Shown here piece after piece: positions 37,062 through 47,439 of a DNA stretch of 64,000 nucleotides (its first letter is position 1; each line of letters starts with the position of its first letter). A program made the position numbers and the translations under genes. This DNA comes from Hyperoodon ampullatus (Eukaryota; Chordata; Mammalia; Artiodactyla; Ziphiidae): positions 5,074,632-5,138,631 of the forward strand of contig OX457057.1 in NCBI GenBank assembly GCA_949752795.1, written 5' to 3'. The notes beneath the pieces were generated by a model that did no database searches, was not told the origin of the DNA, and was given only the letters and a program-made list of their open reading frames with translations.

Positions 37062-37410
37062 AAAAAAAAAAATTTATTTATTTATTTCTGGCTGCGTTGG
37101 GTCTTCGTTGCTGTGCATGGGCTTTTTCAAGTTGTGGTGAGCGGGGGCTACTCTTCGTTGTGGTGCACGGGCTTCTAATTGCGGTGGCTTCTCTTGTCGC
37201 AGAGCAGAGGCTCTAGGCATGCAAGCTTCAGTAGTTGTGGCATTTGGGCTCAGTAGTTGTGGCTCATGGGCTCTAGAGCACAGGCTCAGTAATTGGGGCG
37301 CATGGGCTTAGCTGCTCTGTGGCATGTAGGATCTTCCCGGACCAGGGCTTTAACCCGTGTCCCCTGCATTGGCAGGTGGATTCTTAACCACTGCACCACC
37401 ACGGAAGTCC
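37062..37410 (-). mobile_element. CHR-type SINE, long form, in L1
   Basis: Long form in reverse. CTGCATCCCATAGGTTT is duplicated exactly at 37045-37061 and 37411-37427. Confidence 0.95.
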
Positions 37411-37458
37411 CTGCATCCCATAGGTTTTGGATCATTGTGTTTTCGTTGTCATTTGTCT

Positions 37459-37863
37459 CTACGTTTTTTTGATTTCCTCCTTGATCTCTTCAGTGATCTC
37501 TTGGTTATTTAGTAATATATTGTTTAGCCTCCACGTGTTTATGTTTTTTTCCCTGTAATTTATTTCTAATGTCATAGTGTTTTGGTCAGAAAAGATGCTT
37601 GATATGATTTCAGTTTTCTTAAATTTACTGAGGCTTGATCTGTGACCCAAAATGTGATCTATCCTGGAGAATATTCCATGTGCACTTGAGAATAAAGTGT
37701 AATTTGCTGTTTTCGGATGGAATGTCCTATAAGTGTCATTTAAAGCTTGTGTTTCCTTATTAATTTTCTGTCTGGATGGTCTGTCCATTGGTGTAAGTGA
37801 GGTGTTAAAGTCCTCCACTATTATTGTGTTACTGTCCATTTCCTCTTTTATAGCTGTTAACAT
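37459..37863 (-). pseudogene. L1 ORF2 endonuclease segment with altered catalytic residue
   Basis: An open minus frame carries EDFNTSLTPMDRPS, SRIDHILG and IFSDQN. Active L1 endonucleases have GDFN and SDH at these places; here the first Gly is Glu and the catalytic His is Gln. The frame is open over 134 codons but inactive by sequence. Confidence 0.85.
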
Positions 37864-38736
37864 TTTCTTTATGTACTGAGGTGCTCTGATGTTGGGGGTG
37901 CATATATATTTATAATTTTTTTAAACAACTTTATTGGAATATAGTTGCTTTACAATGTTGTGTTAGTTTCTGCTGTAACAAAGTGAATCAGCTATATGCA
38001 TACGTATATCCCCATATCCCTTCCCTCTTGCGTCTCCCTCCCACCCTTCCTATTCCACCCCTCTAGGTGGTCACAAATACTGAGCTGATCTCCCTGTGTG
38101 ATGCAGCTGCTTCCCACTAGCTATCTATTTTACATTTGGTAGTGTATGTATGTCAGTGCTACTCTCTCACTTCGTCCCAGCTTACCCTTCCCCCTCCCCA
38201 GGTCCTCAAGTCCATTCTCTACGTCTGTGTCTTTATTCCTGTCCTCCTCCTAGGTTCTTCAAAACCTTTTTTTTTTTTTTTTAGATTCCATATATATGTG
38301 TTAGCGAATGTTATTTGTTTTTCTCTTTCTGACTTACTTCACTCTGTATGACAGTCTCTAGGTCTATCCACCTCACTATAAATAACTCAGTTTTGTTTCT
38401 TTTTATGGCTGAGTAATATTCCACTGTATATATGTACCACATCATCTTTATCCATTCAGCTGTCAATGGACACTTAGGTTGCTTCCATGTCCTGGCTATT
38501 GTAAATAGTGCTGCAATGAACATTGTGGTACATGACTCTTTTTGAATTATGGTTTTCTCAGGGTATATGCCCAGTAGTGGGATGCTGGGTCATATGGTAG
38601 TTCTATTTTTAGTTTTTTAAGGAACCTCCAAACTGTTGTTCATAGTGGCTGTATCAATTTACATTCCCAGCAGCAGTGCAAGAGGGTTCCCTTTTCTCCA
38701 CACCCTCTCCAGCATTTATTGTTTGTAGATTTTTTT

Positions 38737-38940
38737 TTTTTTTTTTTTGCGGTACGCGGGCCTCTCACTGCTGTGGCCTCTCCCGTTGTGGAGCACAGGC
38801 TCTGGATGCGCAGGCCCAGAGACCACGGCTCATGGGCCCAGCCGCTCTGCAGCACGCAGGATCCTTCCAGACCGGGGCATGAACCCATGCCCCCTGCATT
38901 GGCAGGCAGACTCTCAACCACTGCACCACCAGGGAAGCCC
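38737..38940 (-). mobile_element. CHR-type SINE, short form, in nested L1
   Basis: TGTTTGTAGATTTTTTT is duplicated at 38720-38736 and 38941-38957. Confidence 0.95.
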
Positions 38941-39002
38941 TGTTTGTAGATTTTTTTGATGATGACCATTCTGACTGGTGTGAGGCGATACCTCATTGTA
39001 GT

Positions 39003-39222
39003 TTTTTTTGTTTTTTTTGTTTTTTTTTTTTCAGTACGCGGGCGTCTCAGTGTTGTGGCCTCTCCCATTGCGGAGCACAGGCTCCGGACGCACAGGCTCA
39101 GCAGCCATGGCTCACGGGCCCAGCCACTCCGCGGCATGTGGGATCTTCCCAGACCGGGGCACGAACCCGTGTCCCCTGCATCGGCAGGCGGACTCTCAAC
39201 CACTGCACCACCAGTGAAGCCC
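39003..39222 (-). mobile_element. CHR-type SINE, short form, in nested L1
   Basis: CCTCATTGTAGT is duplicated at 38991-39002 and 39223-39234. It lies just 62 bases from the previous SINE, in the same orientation. Confidence 0.95.
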
Positions 39223-40072
39223 CCTCATTGTAGTATTGATTTGCATTTCTCTAATGATTACTGATGTTGAGCATCCTTTCATGTGTTTGTTGGCAATCTG
39301 TATATCTTCTTTGGAGAAATGTCTGTTTAGGTCTTCTGCCCATTTTTGGATTGGGTTGTTTGTTTTTTGTTATTGAACTACATGAGCTGCTTGTATATTT
39401 TGGAGATTAATCCTTTGTCAGTTGCTTCATTTGCAAATATTTTCTCCCATTCTGAGGGTTGTCTTTTCATCTTGTTTATGGTTTCCTTTGCTGTGCAAAA
39501 GCTTTTAAGTTTCATTAGGTCCCATTTGTTTATTTTTGTTTTTATTTCCATTTCTCTAGGAGGGTCAGAAAGGATCTTGCTGTGATTTATGTCATAGAGT
39601 ATTCTGCCTATGTTTTCCTCTAAGAGTTTTATAGGGTCTGGCCTTACATTTAGGTCTTTAGGTATATTTATAATTGTTATATTTTTTTTCGTGGATTGAT
39701 TCCTTGATCATTATTAGTGTCTTTCCTTGTCTCTTGTAACATTCTTTAATTTAAAGTCTATTTTATCTATTATGATTATTGCTACTCTAGCTTTCTTTTG
39801 ATTTCCATTTGCTTGGAATATCTTTTTCCATCACCTCACTTTCAGTCTGTATGTGTCCCTAGGTCTGAAGTGGGTCTCTTGTAGACAGCATATAGATGGG
39901 TCTTGTTTTTGTATCCAATCAGCAAACCTCTGTCTTTTGGTTGGAGCATTTAATCCATTCACACTGAAGGTGATTATTGATATGTATGTTCCTATTACCA
40001 TTTCCTATTACCATTTTCTTAATTGTTTTGGGTTTGTTTTTGTAGGTCCTTTTCTTCTCTTGTGTTTCCCAC

Positions 40073-40834
40073 TTAGAGTAGTTCCTTTAGCATTTGTTGT
40101 AGAGCTGGTTTGGTGGTGCTGAATTCTCTTAGCTTTTGCTTGTCTGTAAAGCTTTTGATTTCTCCATCAAATCTGAATGAGATCCTTGCTGGGTAGAGTA
40201 ATCTTGGTTGTAGGTTCTTCCCTTTCATCGCTTTAAATATATCATGCCACTCCCTGCTGGCCTGTAGAGTTTCTGCTGTGAAATCAGCTGTTAACCTTAT
40301 GGGAGTTCCCATGTACGTTATTTGTCATTTTTCCCTTGTTGCTTTTAATAATTTTTCTTTGTCTTTAATTTTTGTCAGTTTGATTACTATGTGTCTCAGC
40401 ATGTTTCTCTTTGGGTTTATCCTGCCTGGGACTCCCTATGCTTCCTGGACTTGGGTGACTATTTCCTTTCCCATGTTCGGGAATTTTTCAACTATAATCT
40501 CTTCAAATATTTTCTCAGGTCCTTCCTCTCTCTCTTCTCCTTCTGGGACCCCTATAATGCGAATGTTGGTGCATTTAATGTTGTCCCAGAGGTCTCTTAG
40601 GCTGCCTTCATTACTTTTCATTCCTTTTTCTTTATTCTGTTCTGCAGCAGTGAATTGCACCATTCTGTCTTCCAGGTCACTTATCCGTTTTTCTGCCTCA
40701 GTTGTTCTGCTATTGATTCCTTCTAGTGTAGTTTTCATTTCAGTTATTGTATTGTTCATCTCTGTTTGTTTGTTCTTTAATTCTTCTAGGTCTTTGTTAA
40801 GCATTTCTTGCATCTTCTTGATCTTTGCCTCCAT
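40073..40834 (-). pseudogene. L1 ORF1 remnant (RNA-binding protein), broken
   Basis: ORF1p is the L1 RNA-binding chaperone. The N-terminal part (40834-40436) shows a heptad-rich coiled coil followed by CTNIRIIGVPEGEE, the start of the RRM. The C-terminal domain (40312-40073) shows IRLTADFTAETLQASREW. The two are in separate frames. Confidence 0.9.
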
Positions 40835-41070
40835 TCATTTTCCGAGGTCTTGGATCATCCTCACTATAATTATTCTGAATTCTTTTTCTGGAAGGTTGCA
40901 TATCTCCACTTCATTTAGTTGTTTTTCTGGGTTTTTATCTTGTTCCTTCATAGTACATAGTCCTCTGCCTTTTCCTTTTGTCTATCTTTCTGTGAATGTG
41001 GTTTCGTTCCACAGGCTGAAGAATTGTAGTTCTTCTTGCTTCTGCTGTGTGCGCTCTCAGGCTTCATGTG

Positions 41071-41140
41071 GTCTTATTCTCTGACTGGTCATAGTAGGTG
41101 CTCAATAAACATTTGTAGAGTAAACATGGATTGCAATAAG
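41071..41140 (+). mobile_element. L2/MIR-type tail, 3' part, split by the L1
   Basis: GTCTTATTCTCTGACTGGTC then ATAGTAGGTGCTCAATAAAC completes the tail begun at 33561. Confidence 0.7.
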
Positions 41141-42114
41141 TAGTCCAGGGAGTTTTTCTCTTTGCACGACAGTAGCAGTGGAGGGGGCCCTGCCAGGTTG
41201 GGGTGACTGTTGCCTGAGCGATGTTTATGAAGGCCTTCTTTGGGACTCTGGGTCTTTGGGACACTGTGATGAATCTAGAGGTGTCTGGGGTGCCCTGTGC
41301 CTCCATCCTTCTGGGCCATTAGGGGTCACTTAGCTCTCAGCATGATCCTGGGCAAGGGCATGGATCCCAGGGGTTCCAGTTGGCATAGACTATTCCCCCA
41401 GATATCAAGGCTCCTGAAATTCAGGTAGATGGGCTGATGCACCTAGGAAGTGGCACAGTTTATCCACTTCCTGACTCTAGCCACTGCCTGCTGTCAAGGT
41501 CATTCACTTGTTCAGTTTCATTAATGACTGTCACACATGCTAATCCATGTTCATACATACCTTTCACTATCAGCTCATGCCTATTTAATTTCTGGGAAAC
41601 TTATTATTGTAGATTGAAAGCTACACACTTGAATAGTTTATAATATGCAGATTGTTTCAAGACCTGGTGTTTATTATTGCATAAATTCTGAACTCCTTTT
41701 CTCAAAGTATTAGAAAAACGTCAATCCTATAATTCTTTACAAGATAACTACATTCCATGACAATACTGTTACAGATGTTTATTTTGAAGAAGATGCTCAG
41801 CATGTCCTGTTTACTATTCTCTTGAGATTCAAAATGTTAGTTAGGTCTCTGAGGTGAATGAATGAATGCTTTGTGCAACCAAATGGGCACCAGTAGATAA
41901 AGGGAAGGACTGACTCCAACTAACTCTGAAGAGTCACTGTGATGATACCATTCACTGTGGGAATAGGGGGTGGATGGGGGTGGAAGGGGGTGGAGGGTGG
42001 GATCGATGAAGGTAAGTCCAGCAGCGCTGGAAGATTCTGAGCTGGACCATTTGGTACCTGCTGCCTCCTTGGGGCCTCTGTGGAGCCAGCTTGCAACACG
42101 TAGACCTTCTAATC
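41141..42114. other. Single-copy intronic DNA
   Basis: No exon or recognised repeat. A GGGGGTGGA-type simple run lies at 41965-42000. Confidence 0.4.
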
Positions 42115-42362
42115 ATAATCATGATAGTGATGATTGTGGGGCATAGCTATACGCCAGTCAGGGTATTAAGAATTTTCACTCCTTATAGCTACCCATGAGG
42201 TGGTATTATCTCAGTTTCATAGGAAACTGAGGTCTAGACAGGTTAAGTGATGTTCTCAAGATCAGACAGTGCATAAGTGGCAGAGCCAGCACCCCCAGCC
42301 AGGTCTGTTTGCTTCTAAAGCATGTGCTCTTAACTGTGATACTATATCACCTTCCCACAGTG
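42115..42362 (-). repeat. MIR SINE, nearly full length
   Basis: Inverted MIR: GCATAGCTATACGCCAGTC, TACCCATGAGGTGGTATTAT, AAACTGAGGTCTAGACAGG, AAGTGGCAGAGCCAGC and GTGCTCTTAACTGTGATAC. Confidence 0.85.
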
Positions 42363-42536
42363 ACTTAGAGTTAATTAAATCACCGGTAAATGTTTATCTA
42401 GGAGCTGCTGGGTTTTGCTGCTTTTAAGCACTTGCTTCAATTATCTTAAGTAATAAACATGTACAAACACGCAACCTACTCAGGACACACACACAGACGT
42501 TCATAGATGCAATTTTATTTCTCTAATGCCCACTCT

Positions 42537-42597
42537 TCCTCCCTCCCTCCCTCCATGCACCCACCCACCCACCCACTCATCCATCCATCTGTCTAAC
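42537..42597. repeat. CCCT / ACCC / ATCC simple repeats
   Basis: Three short pyrimidine-rich tetranucleotide runs in series. Confidence 0.8.
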
Positions 42598-42930
42598 AAA
42601 CACTTATCAGGACATTGTGAGGTCCAAGGGATACATCAGTGATGACATATTCCTTGCCCTTGAGGAGTACATGGCCCAGTGAGGGATGCTATCCAAGTAA
42701 ACAAGCCCTTAGGATGCAGAGTGATAAATCCTACACACTGGGGGAAGGTGCTGAGTGCCATGGGAGCACAGAGGATGGGCAACCCATCCTGTCATGAAGA
42801 GTTAGGAGGGCCAGCCAGGGGAGGTGATACCTATCTATGTGACACCTTAGGGAAGACATCTTCTAAGGAGGGGAAAGAGAATATGTTCTCTCTCAGGGGC
42901 GAGAGGGAACAATGTGCTGGTTGATCAGCT
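42590..42930 (+). repeat. Medium-reiterated mammalian repeat
   Basis: Starts TAACAAACACTTATCAGGAC and continues through GGGATACATCAGTGATGAC and CTTGCCCTTGAGGAGTACAT, as in the other copies. Confidence 0.5.
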
Positions 42931-43429
42931 TCTTTAGTTGCAGTCAACAGTAAAAATCTGTACAACGAGGCAACTCTGTTTTTGTCATAGGTTTCTGCTT
43001 CCCAGCTTCTTGGTGAAAGGTCCAGTCTTCTGGACTGAGGTGGCTTGGGCTCTGGTGATCAGTCACTGGCTAGCTCATGGTCGTGGCTGGTTTCCACGAT
43101 GATGTGAGGCCCTGACCGCCCCCCACCCCCACCCCCAGGCCGGTGACCTTCATACCATGTGGCATGGGTGGTGTTTTCTACTTTGACCTGCTCCGCTTCC
43201 CTGGTTTTGGTGATGTGTCTTCTTTTTCTTCAAGGCCAAGTTTAGCATCTCTGTGGTCACGGGTGTCCACTCCCTAATGTCCATGCCCAGAGGAGGCTAA
43301 CTGCAGAGGGAGGCTAGAGACCTAGGTGGCCGGGCTGCTCTATCACGAGGAGCCCTCCACGAACCCCAGCTGCACAGAAAGTTGAGAAGGGAGGCCCGTT
43401 CTCCACATTTTTCTGGTTGTCAAGGGCGG
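42931..43429. other. Single-copy intronic DNA
   Basis: GC-rich, with a C-rich run at 43118-43140. No exon recognised. Confidence 0.4.
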
Positions 43430-43775
43430 CAGCTCCGTACTGTATCATCACCAAGATCAAGGGAACTGTGTACTAGTCCAACCTTAATCTAACTTACAGT
43501 CCCTGCCAATTTCAAGTTAGCAGATTCGTTTGGAGCTGGAAGTAATGGGCCACATCATGCCTCAGAGCCCGAGCAATGACTTATGTGGATGTCACCCACA
43601 GGCTTTTTATGGAAATTGTTAATAAATCAGTAATTCTATCTGCAGTGGTGTTGTTGTGTTTATAAATATTTAATTTACCTTCAGGTGCCCACATTTCTTC
43701 CATCTTTGCCTTAAACTCTGCTGACATTGCTCTTCATTCTGAAGCGTTCCTCAACAGATTAAGTTATCAGTAGTG
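43430..43775. promoter_or_regulatory. Candidate conserved non-coding element upstream of the exon
   Basis: Repeat-free and AT-leaning with features such as GGCTTTTTATGGAAATTG, TTGTTAATAAATCAGTAATT and GTTTATAAATATTTAATTTA. About 0.6 kb before the exon. Called by texture only. Confidence 0.3.
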
Positions 43776-43788
43776 GGAAAGGTTAACT

Positions 43789-43841
43789 CTCTCTCTCTCT
43801 CTTTCTGTCTCTCTGTCTCTGTCTCTGTCTCTGTCTCTGTA
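43789..43841. repeat. (TC)n and (TCTGTC)n simple repeat
   Basis: A CT run followed by repeated CTCTGT units over about 50 bases. Confidence 0.9.
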
Positions 43842-44307
43842 ATATGGCTTTTTCCTTTCTTTTCTTTTTAATCTTTGTGTGATTTGGCTCGGGGCTTGGG
43901 GCTCATGCTGAGAGAAGGCAACATTTCTTGTGACAATGATGAAAGGTTACTCCAGCTTCAGAAGGAGACCAGCTAAACCTTCCAATTCTGACCTTGCATG
44001 AGTGGAGACCTGTTGTTGGCATGTGTTTTTCCCCTCCTTCAAATTAATGACATTTAGAAGCTGAAATGGTGTCTGATGTTTTCCTCCTACAGAGAAATAT
44101 CTTTGTCCTTGCCACTGACTCATCTTTTGAAACCCAGTGCTTTGATTATTATAGTGTGGCAGGTTGAATGGAAAGGCCTTAAAAAAATCAAAATAGAAAC
44201 ACAGTCCAAGTCGAGTGTTGCTCCACTGGAGATGGGGTTCCGGCCTCACAAAAGAGGACAGCGGCTGGGAAACAGCAAAAAACTTTCTTACCTCTCAGGA
44301 TCCAATG

Positions 44308-44349
44308 TGAGCTAATTGTTGTTATTATCTTTTTATTCTTCTGTTTCAG
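44308..44349 (+). promoter_or_regulatory. CAMTA1: 3' splice site of the CAMTA1 exon (branch point, polypyrimidine tract, AG)
   Basis: A CTAAT branch-point match has its A at about 44315, 34 nt before the exon. A T-rich tract and CAG at 44347-44349 follow. There is no competing AG between branch point and acceptor, which supports use of 44350 as the first exon base. Confidence 0.75.
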
Positions 44350-44417
44350 GAAATTGCAGCTTATTTAATAACATTTGAGAAACACGAAGAATGGCTAACC
44401 ACATCCCCTAAGACAAG
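44350..44417 (+). CDS. CAMTA1: CAMTA1 internal coding exon, start of the CG-1 DNA-binding domain
   Basis: CAMTA1 is a nuclear calmodulin-binding transcription activator, mainly neuronal, with a CG-1 DNA-binding domain, a TIG domain, ankyrin repeats and IQ motifs. This 68-bp exon is open in frame 0 and encodes EIAAYLITF, then EKHEEWL, then TTSPKT, with AG left over for an Arg completed by the next exon. From memory this matches human CAMTA1 at about residues 79-101, just after RHRWNTNE and before RPQNGS, at the N-terminal edge of the CG-1 domain. It follows TTCTGTTTCAG and ends ACAAG|GTAATG, so both splice sites are good. The exon is in phase 0 at its start and phase 2 at its end. CAMTA2 has a similar domain but, as I recall, differs here (a Ser and an Asp replacing A and E), and its gene is compact. 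The long introns here favour CAMTA1. No frameshift or stop is present. Confidence 0.9.
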
Positions 44418-44423
44418 GTAATG
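44418..44423 (+). promoter_or_regulatory. CAMTA1: 5' splice site after the CAMTA1 exon
   Basis: The exon ends ACAAG and the intron opens GTAATG. The -1 G and +1 to +4 GTAA fit the U1 consensus. The +5 position is T rather than G, so the site is moderate rather than perfect. Confidence 0.75.
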
Positions 44424-45700
44424 TCCCAGATCTCACAGTTTTTCAAATATGTACAGTAAATGGATTGATTTTCATTGATTACCTGATTTGGCCAGTCAAT
44501 TCATGGGCAAGTTCAAAATGCCATGTTCTGCTTGAGAGCTTGTGACATTGAGGTCTCAGTCATCAGCCTAAGACAGTGGTAGTGACTGCAATCGGATGGA
44601 TTAAAAACAGGGCAGCTGCTATCATGCAAGTTGGAAATTTTAAGCTGCTGGCCTGACGCTGGATCCTTCAAGCTGGGTGCCCGGAAAAGGTTTGGCAGGC
44701 AGGACCATCAGGGGAAGTTTATTTTGGGAAAGTGCCCATCTGACACCCGTGTTCTCTAGAAACTTACTTTCTAAAAGGGAAACTACCTCACCTGTCCACT
44801 TTCATCTCAACACGTTTTACAAACTGAAAGTCAAGTTTTTCTTGATGGTGTTAAGATCTCCCAAATCAGAATTCACGGCTACGTTTGCAGTTTATTATTT
44901 AGTCAATGTCCATGAACCTGCCAACTGCCATGGACACCGAACTTGTCTCACCACTTGGGAATAGAGGGAACTGGTGAAGATTCAGCTGACTTGAGTTCTC
45001 TCGGTGCAAGTGATATTATTTTGTGAAGCATGGAGACATTGGGATTTAGGGTTGATTCTTAAAGGCAGCCTCTTCTTTCCTCCCTAGCTCTCATTTTTTT
45101 CATTTTTAGTACGTTACAGTCTAGAGCTTCGGAAATACCCAGCCACTCTCTTCCAATTGCCACAGCTTTTCTATCAGCGGTGACGGGGCCAGGTGTTTAA
45201 CAGCCTGAGTGGTGTTAGCTGGAGTGCAGCTTACAGGATAACTGCTCTGTGGGTTTGCATTTGAGAGGCAGAAAGCCCAGTCTGTTCCCTTTGTCCAGAA
45301 GCACCAAAGTCTTCAAATTTGTTAACTGGGAGACCAGGGAAAGGGTTGGGGGTGTGTCCTCTGCCCACTTGGCCATCAGCTTGATCTGTTCATCCTTTCT
45401 GAGCCATGGAGGAAAGATGTTTACTCAGTCTAGAAGATTCTTTAGCCTATTTCTTCATGAGGCTTAGGTTTTTACGGGTTAGCATCCATTAGATGAGGCC
45501 AGAATTTTCCATTTTGAAGGAGGTCAGAGGATATTGAGGAAAGGACGATTCGTTCCTGAGACCTGCATCCCCCAGGTGAGGGCAGAGGTTGACTCTGATT
45601 CTTTTACCTTTCAGCCTAAACCCCTCTGTAGGATGTCTTCAACTCCTCAGCCTTCTGAGGCCGTGATTTCCTTTGCTATAAAATCAAATGGCTTGTATCA
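44424..45700. other. Single-copy intronic DNA after the exon
   Basis: No further exon, RNA gene or clear repeat was recognised. Confidence 0.4.
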
Positions 45701-45701
45701 G

Positions 45702-46060
45702 TCAGCTTTTGATGTGATAACGCCTTGTAAGAAACAGTCTCCAAACTAAGTGACTTATAACAATAAATTTTTATTTCCTGCTCATGGGTCTGTGGGTTGG
45801 CTGTGGCTTTGGGTTGACTTCAGGACCACTGGAGATGTGTCTTTTTGTTATAGAACCTAGGCTGAGGAGGCCTCCCCCTGCCCCCATCCCTTCCCTGTCT
45901 GGGACATCTGGTTCTCATGGGGGATGGCAGAGGCTTAAAAGCCCAAGGCAATCCAAGGCAGGCACAGTGAAAACCCCTGGATATGATGCTGGATGTGGCA
46001 TCATATGTCACACCTGCTCACAAATCCATTAGCCAAAGTAATTCCCGTAGCTGAGCCCAA
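45702..46060 (-). repeat. Old LTR-like repeat, antisense
   Basis: Landmarks CAGCTTTTGATGTGATAACG, AAGTGACTTATAACAATAAA and TTCCTGCTCATGGGTCTGTG suit an old mammalian LTR-type repeat seen in reverse. The copy at 61181 has the same layout. Exact family not assigned. Confidence 0.5.
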
Positions 46061-46235
46061 TAAGAATGAGGCCAAGAAGGACATTCTTTGCTACAGTGGG
46101 GTCAGAGTGGGGGCAGGGAGAATGAATCGTGATGCAATCTACTATTTGGTGAGCATAGCCGTGTCCTGTACCATGGAAAGCCTGGAAAGCCTGGCACACT
46201 CATTTCTCCTTCCTTCTGGGGACATCTTCTTCCAG

Positions 46236-46431
46236 GGCAGTGGTTCCCAAACTTGAGCAGGCATCAGAATCAGCTGAAGGGCTTGTTAAAGTAACGTGCT
46301 GCACCCCACCCCCAGTTTCTGATTCAGTATGTCTGGTGTGGGACCTGAGCACCTGTTATTTCTAACAGGTTCCCAGGTGATGGGGTGCAGCTGGCCTGGG
46401 ACCTCACTTTGAGAACTGCTGCCCTAGCTTC
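46236..46431 (+). mobile_element. MER5A-type hAT DNA transposon
   Basis: GCAGTGGTTCCCAAACTTG at the left, CATCAGAATCAGCTGAAGG, CCCCACCCCCAGTTTCTGAT, ACAGGTTCCCAGGTGATG, and ACTTTGAGAACTGCTGCCC at the right. About 190 bp with terminal inverted repeats. Non-autonomous. Confidence 0.9.
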
Positions 46432-46787
46432 TCTGGATGGAAGGGAGCCTGTCCGATCCCTGCTTCAGCACCATTTCCTGGCTCCCCACAGCGGTTCTCA
46501 TTTCGAGCAGCCTCCAGCCTCTCCACACTCCCTTCACTCCTCAGCAAAACACTCCCTGAATCTAAGTGGAAGGAAAGAGCGTCTCTTTAGCCAGAGAGTG
46601 AGAGTTTCTGGAACGTGTCCCGGGCCAGACATCTGATTTCAGATATGCAGACACATGTCCTGTTTCAGCCGCCCTCTGACTGCACCACAAGGCGGGGATT
46701 CTGCCTCACGTTTCAGTCTGAATTTGGGTTTCCATTGAGAGGCAAATGTCACTCGTGGTCATGCCTGACTCACTTGACTTTTGGGAG

Positions 46788-46796
46788 TATAAATAG
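46788..46796 (+). promoter_or_regulatory. TATA-box-like site
   Basis: TATAAATAG in a GC-richer setting. No transcript evidence; chance is possible. Confidence 0.2.
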
Positions 46797-46854
46797 AGCT
46801 GAGAGCCTTCCCATCCCGAGGCACAAGGGGTGCCCCAGCAGCAGAGAAGGAGTG

Positions 46855-47065
46855 TGGGTTTCGATATTGACAAATCTGGGTTTGAGCCTTGGCCCTGTCA
46901 CTCGGTAGCTCTGTGACTTTAAGAAAGTCACTTCATTCCCGTTCAAAGCTCTACTGGTTCTTCTTCACGCAGGAAACAGAGTCAATGTCGATTCTGACCT
47001 CATTGGGTCACGATGAGACTGAACGAGATAATATTTGTGGTCTTGCTTTGCATGCTGTGAGGGTC
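46855..47065 (+). repeat. MIR SINE fragment
   Basis: AAATCTGGGTTTGAGCCTTG, TAGCTCTGTGACTTTAAGAA and GAGACTGAACGAGATAATAT fit MIR order. Confidence 0.7.
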
Positions 47066-47439
47066 CGTGTCCAAGCACGGGGGTGTCATCGTCCCTCTTG
47101 TCTGCAAGGGGCTGTCCCCGGGCCTCCTGGAGGCTTCGATTTTAGGACGCATCTGCCACAATCTCTCCAGGCTCTGGAAGGACGAATTTCTTTCCTAAGG
47201 GCAGAGGGTGAAGACAGATGTTTCCTATTAGTCTTATACTATCCAGTTCGTGTTTACACTTGAAAGCGTCTTGTCCCAGGAGGGGGAAAAGTTGCTGTGA
47301 TTGTTCAAGAATCTTCTTAAAGTAGTTGTTGAGTTTGGATCTCCCCACCCCGCCTTCTCTTGTATTGAAATTAATTGACGCAGTGAACTGCTGAGTTCTT
47401 GCAAACCGGCCTCCTGGTATTAAGGAATTAATGACACCA
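47066..47439. other. Single-copy intronic DNA
   Basis: No exon or repeat recognised. Confidence 0.4.

Larger units (their letters stand above)
37918..39662 (-). mobile_element. Second, nested 5'-truncated L1
   Basis: A second L1 3' end in the same antisense orientation, inserted in the ORF2 endonuclease of the first. TATATTTATAATT is duplicated exactly at 37905-37917 and 39663-39675. It contains L1 3' UTR (CAGCTATATGCATACGTATA) and ORF2 C-terminal sequence (TVEYYSAIKRNK at about 38430), and is itself hit by two SINEs. Confidence 0.92.
33641..41057 (-). mobile_element. Large antisense L1 LINE with nested insertions
   Basis: About 5 kb of L1 after removing nested elements. Reading on the minus strand, ORF1 remains lie at 40834-40073 (coiled coil with KKMQEMLNKDLEELKNKQ, then RIIGVPEGEE). 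Next comes the ORF2 endonuclease at 37863-37459, then reverse transcriptase with [14 protein letters not shown] near 36510, [14 protein letters not shown] near 35870 and FADD near 35590. The ORF2 C-terminus is at 35323-34799 and the 3' UTR at 34350-33641. Frames are broken repeatedly, so it is dead. CAGGCTTCATGTG is duplicated at 33628-33640 and 41058-41070. Antisense to CAMTA1. Confidence 0.92.
1..44349 (+). other. CAMTA1: CAMTA1 intron, 3' part (upstream of the CG-1 exon)
   Basis: Everything before the exon at 44350 is inferred to be the 3' portion of a very long CAMTA1 intron. It ends in a standard acceptor: candidate branch point CTAAT with its A near 44315, a T-rich tract, then CAG at 44347-44349. 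No other open stretch in these 44 kb has convincing splice sites together with recognisable protein. The assignment rests on the identity of the single exon, and on the knowledge that the human CAMTA1 introns around the CG-1 exons run to more than 100 kb. Confidence 0.75.

Noticed and set aside
40278..41084. 268-codon plus-strand open frame
   Set aside because: It is exactly antisense to L1 ORF1. The strong strand bias of L1 (A-rich sense) produces long hydrophobic frames on the other strand.
44076..44315. Possible upstream exon starting after CCTCCTACAG at about 44092
   Set aside because: The acceptor is plausible but there is no matching donor or recognisable CAMTA1 sequence, and it ends before the true exon.
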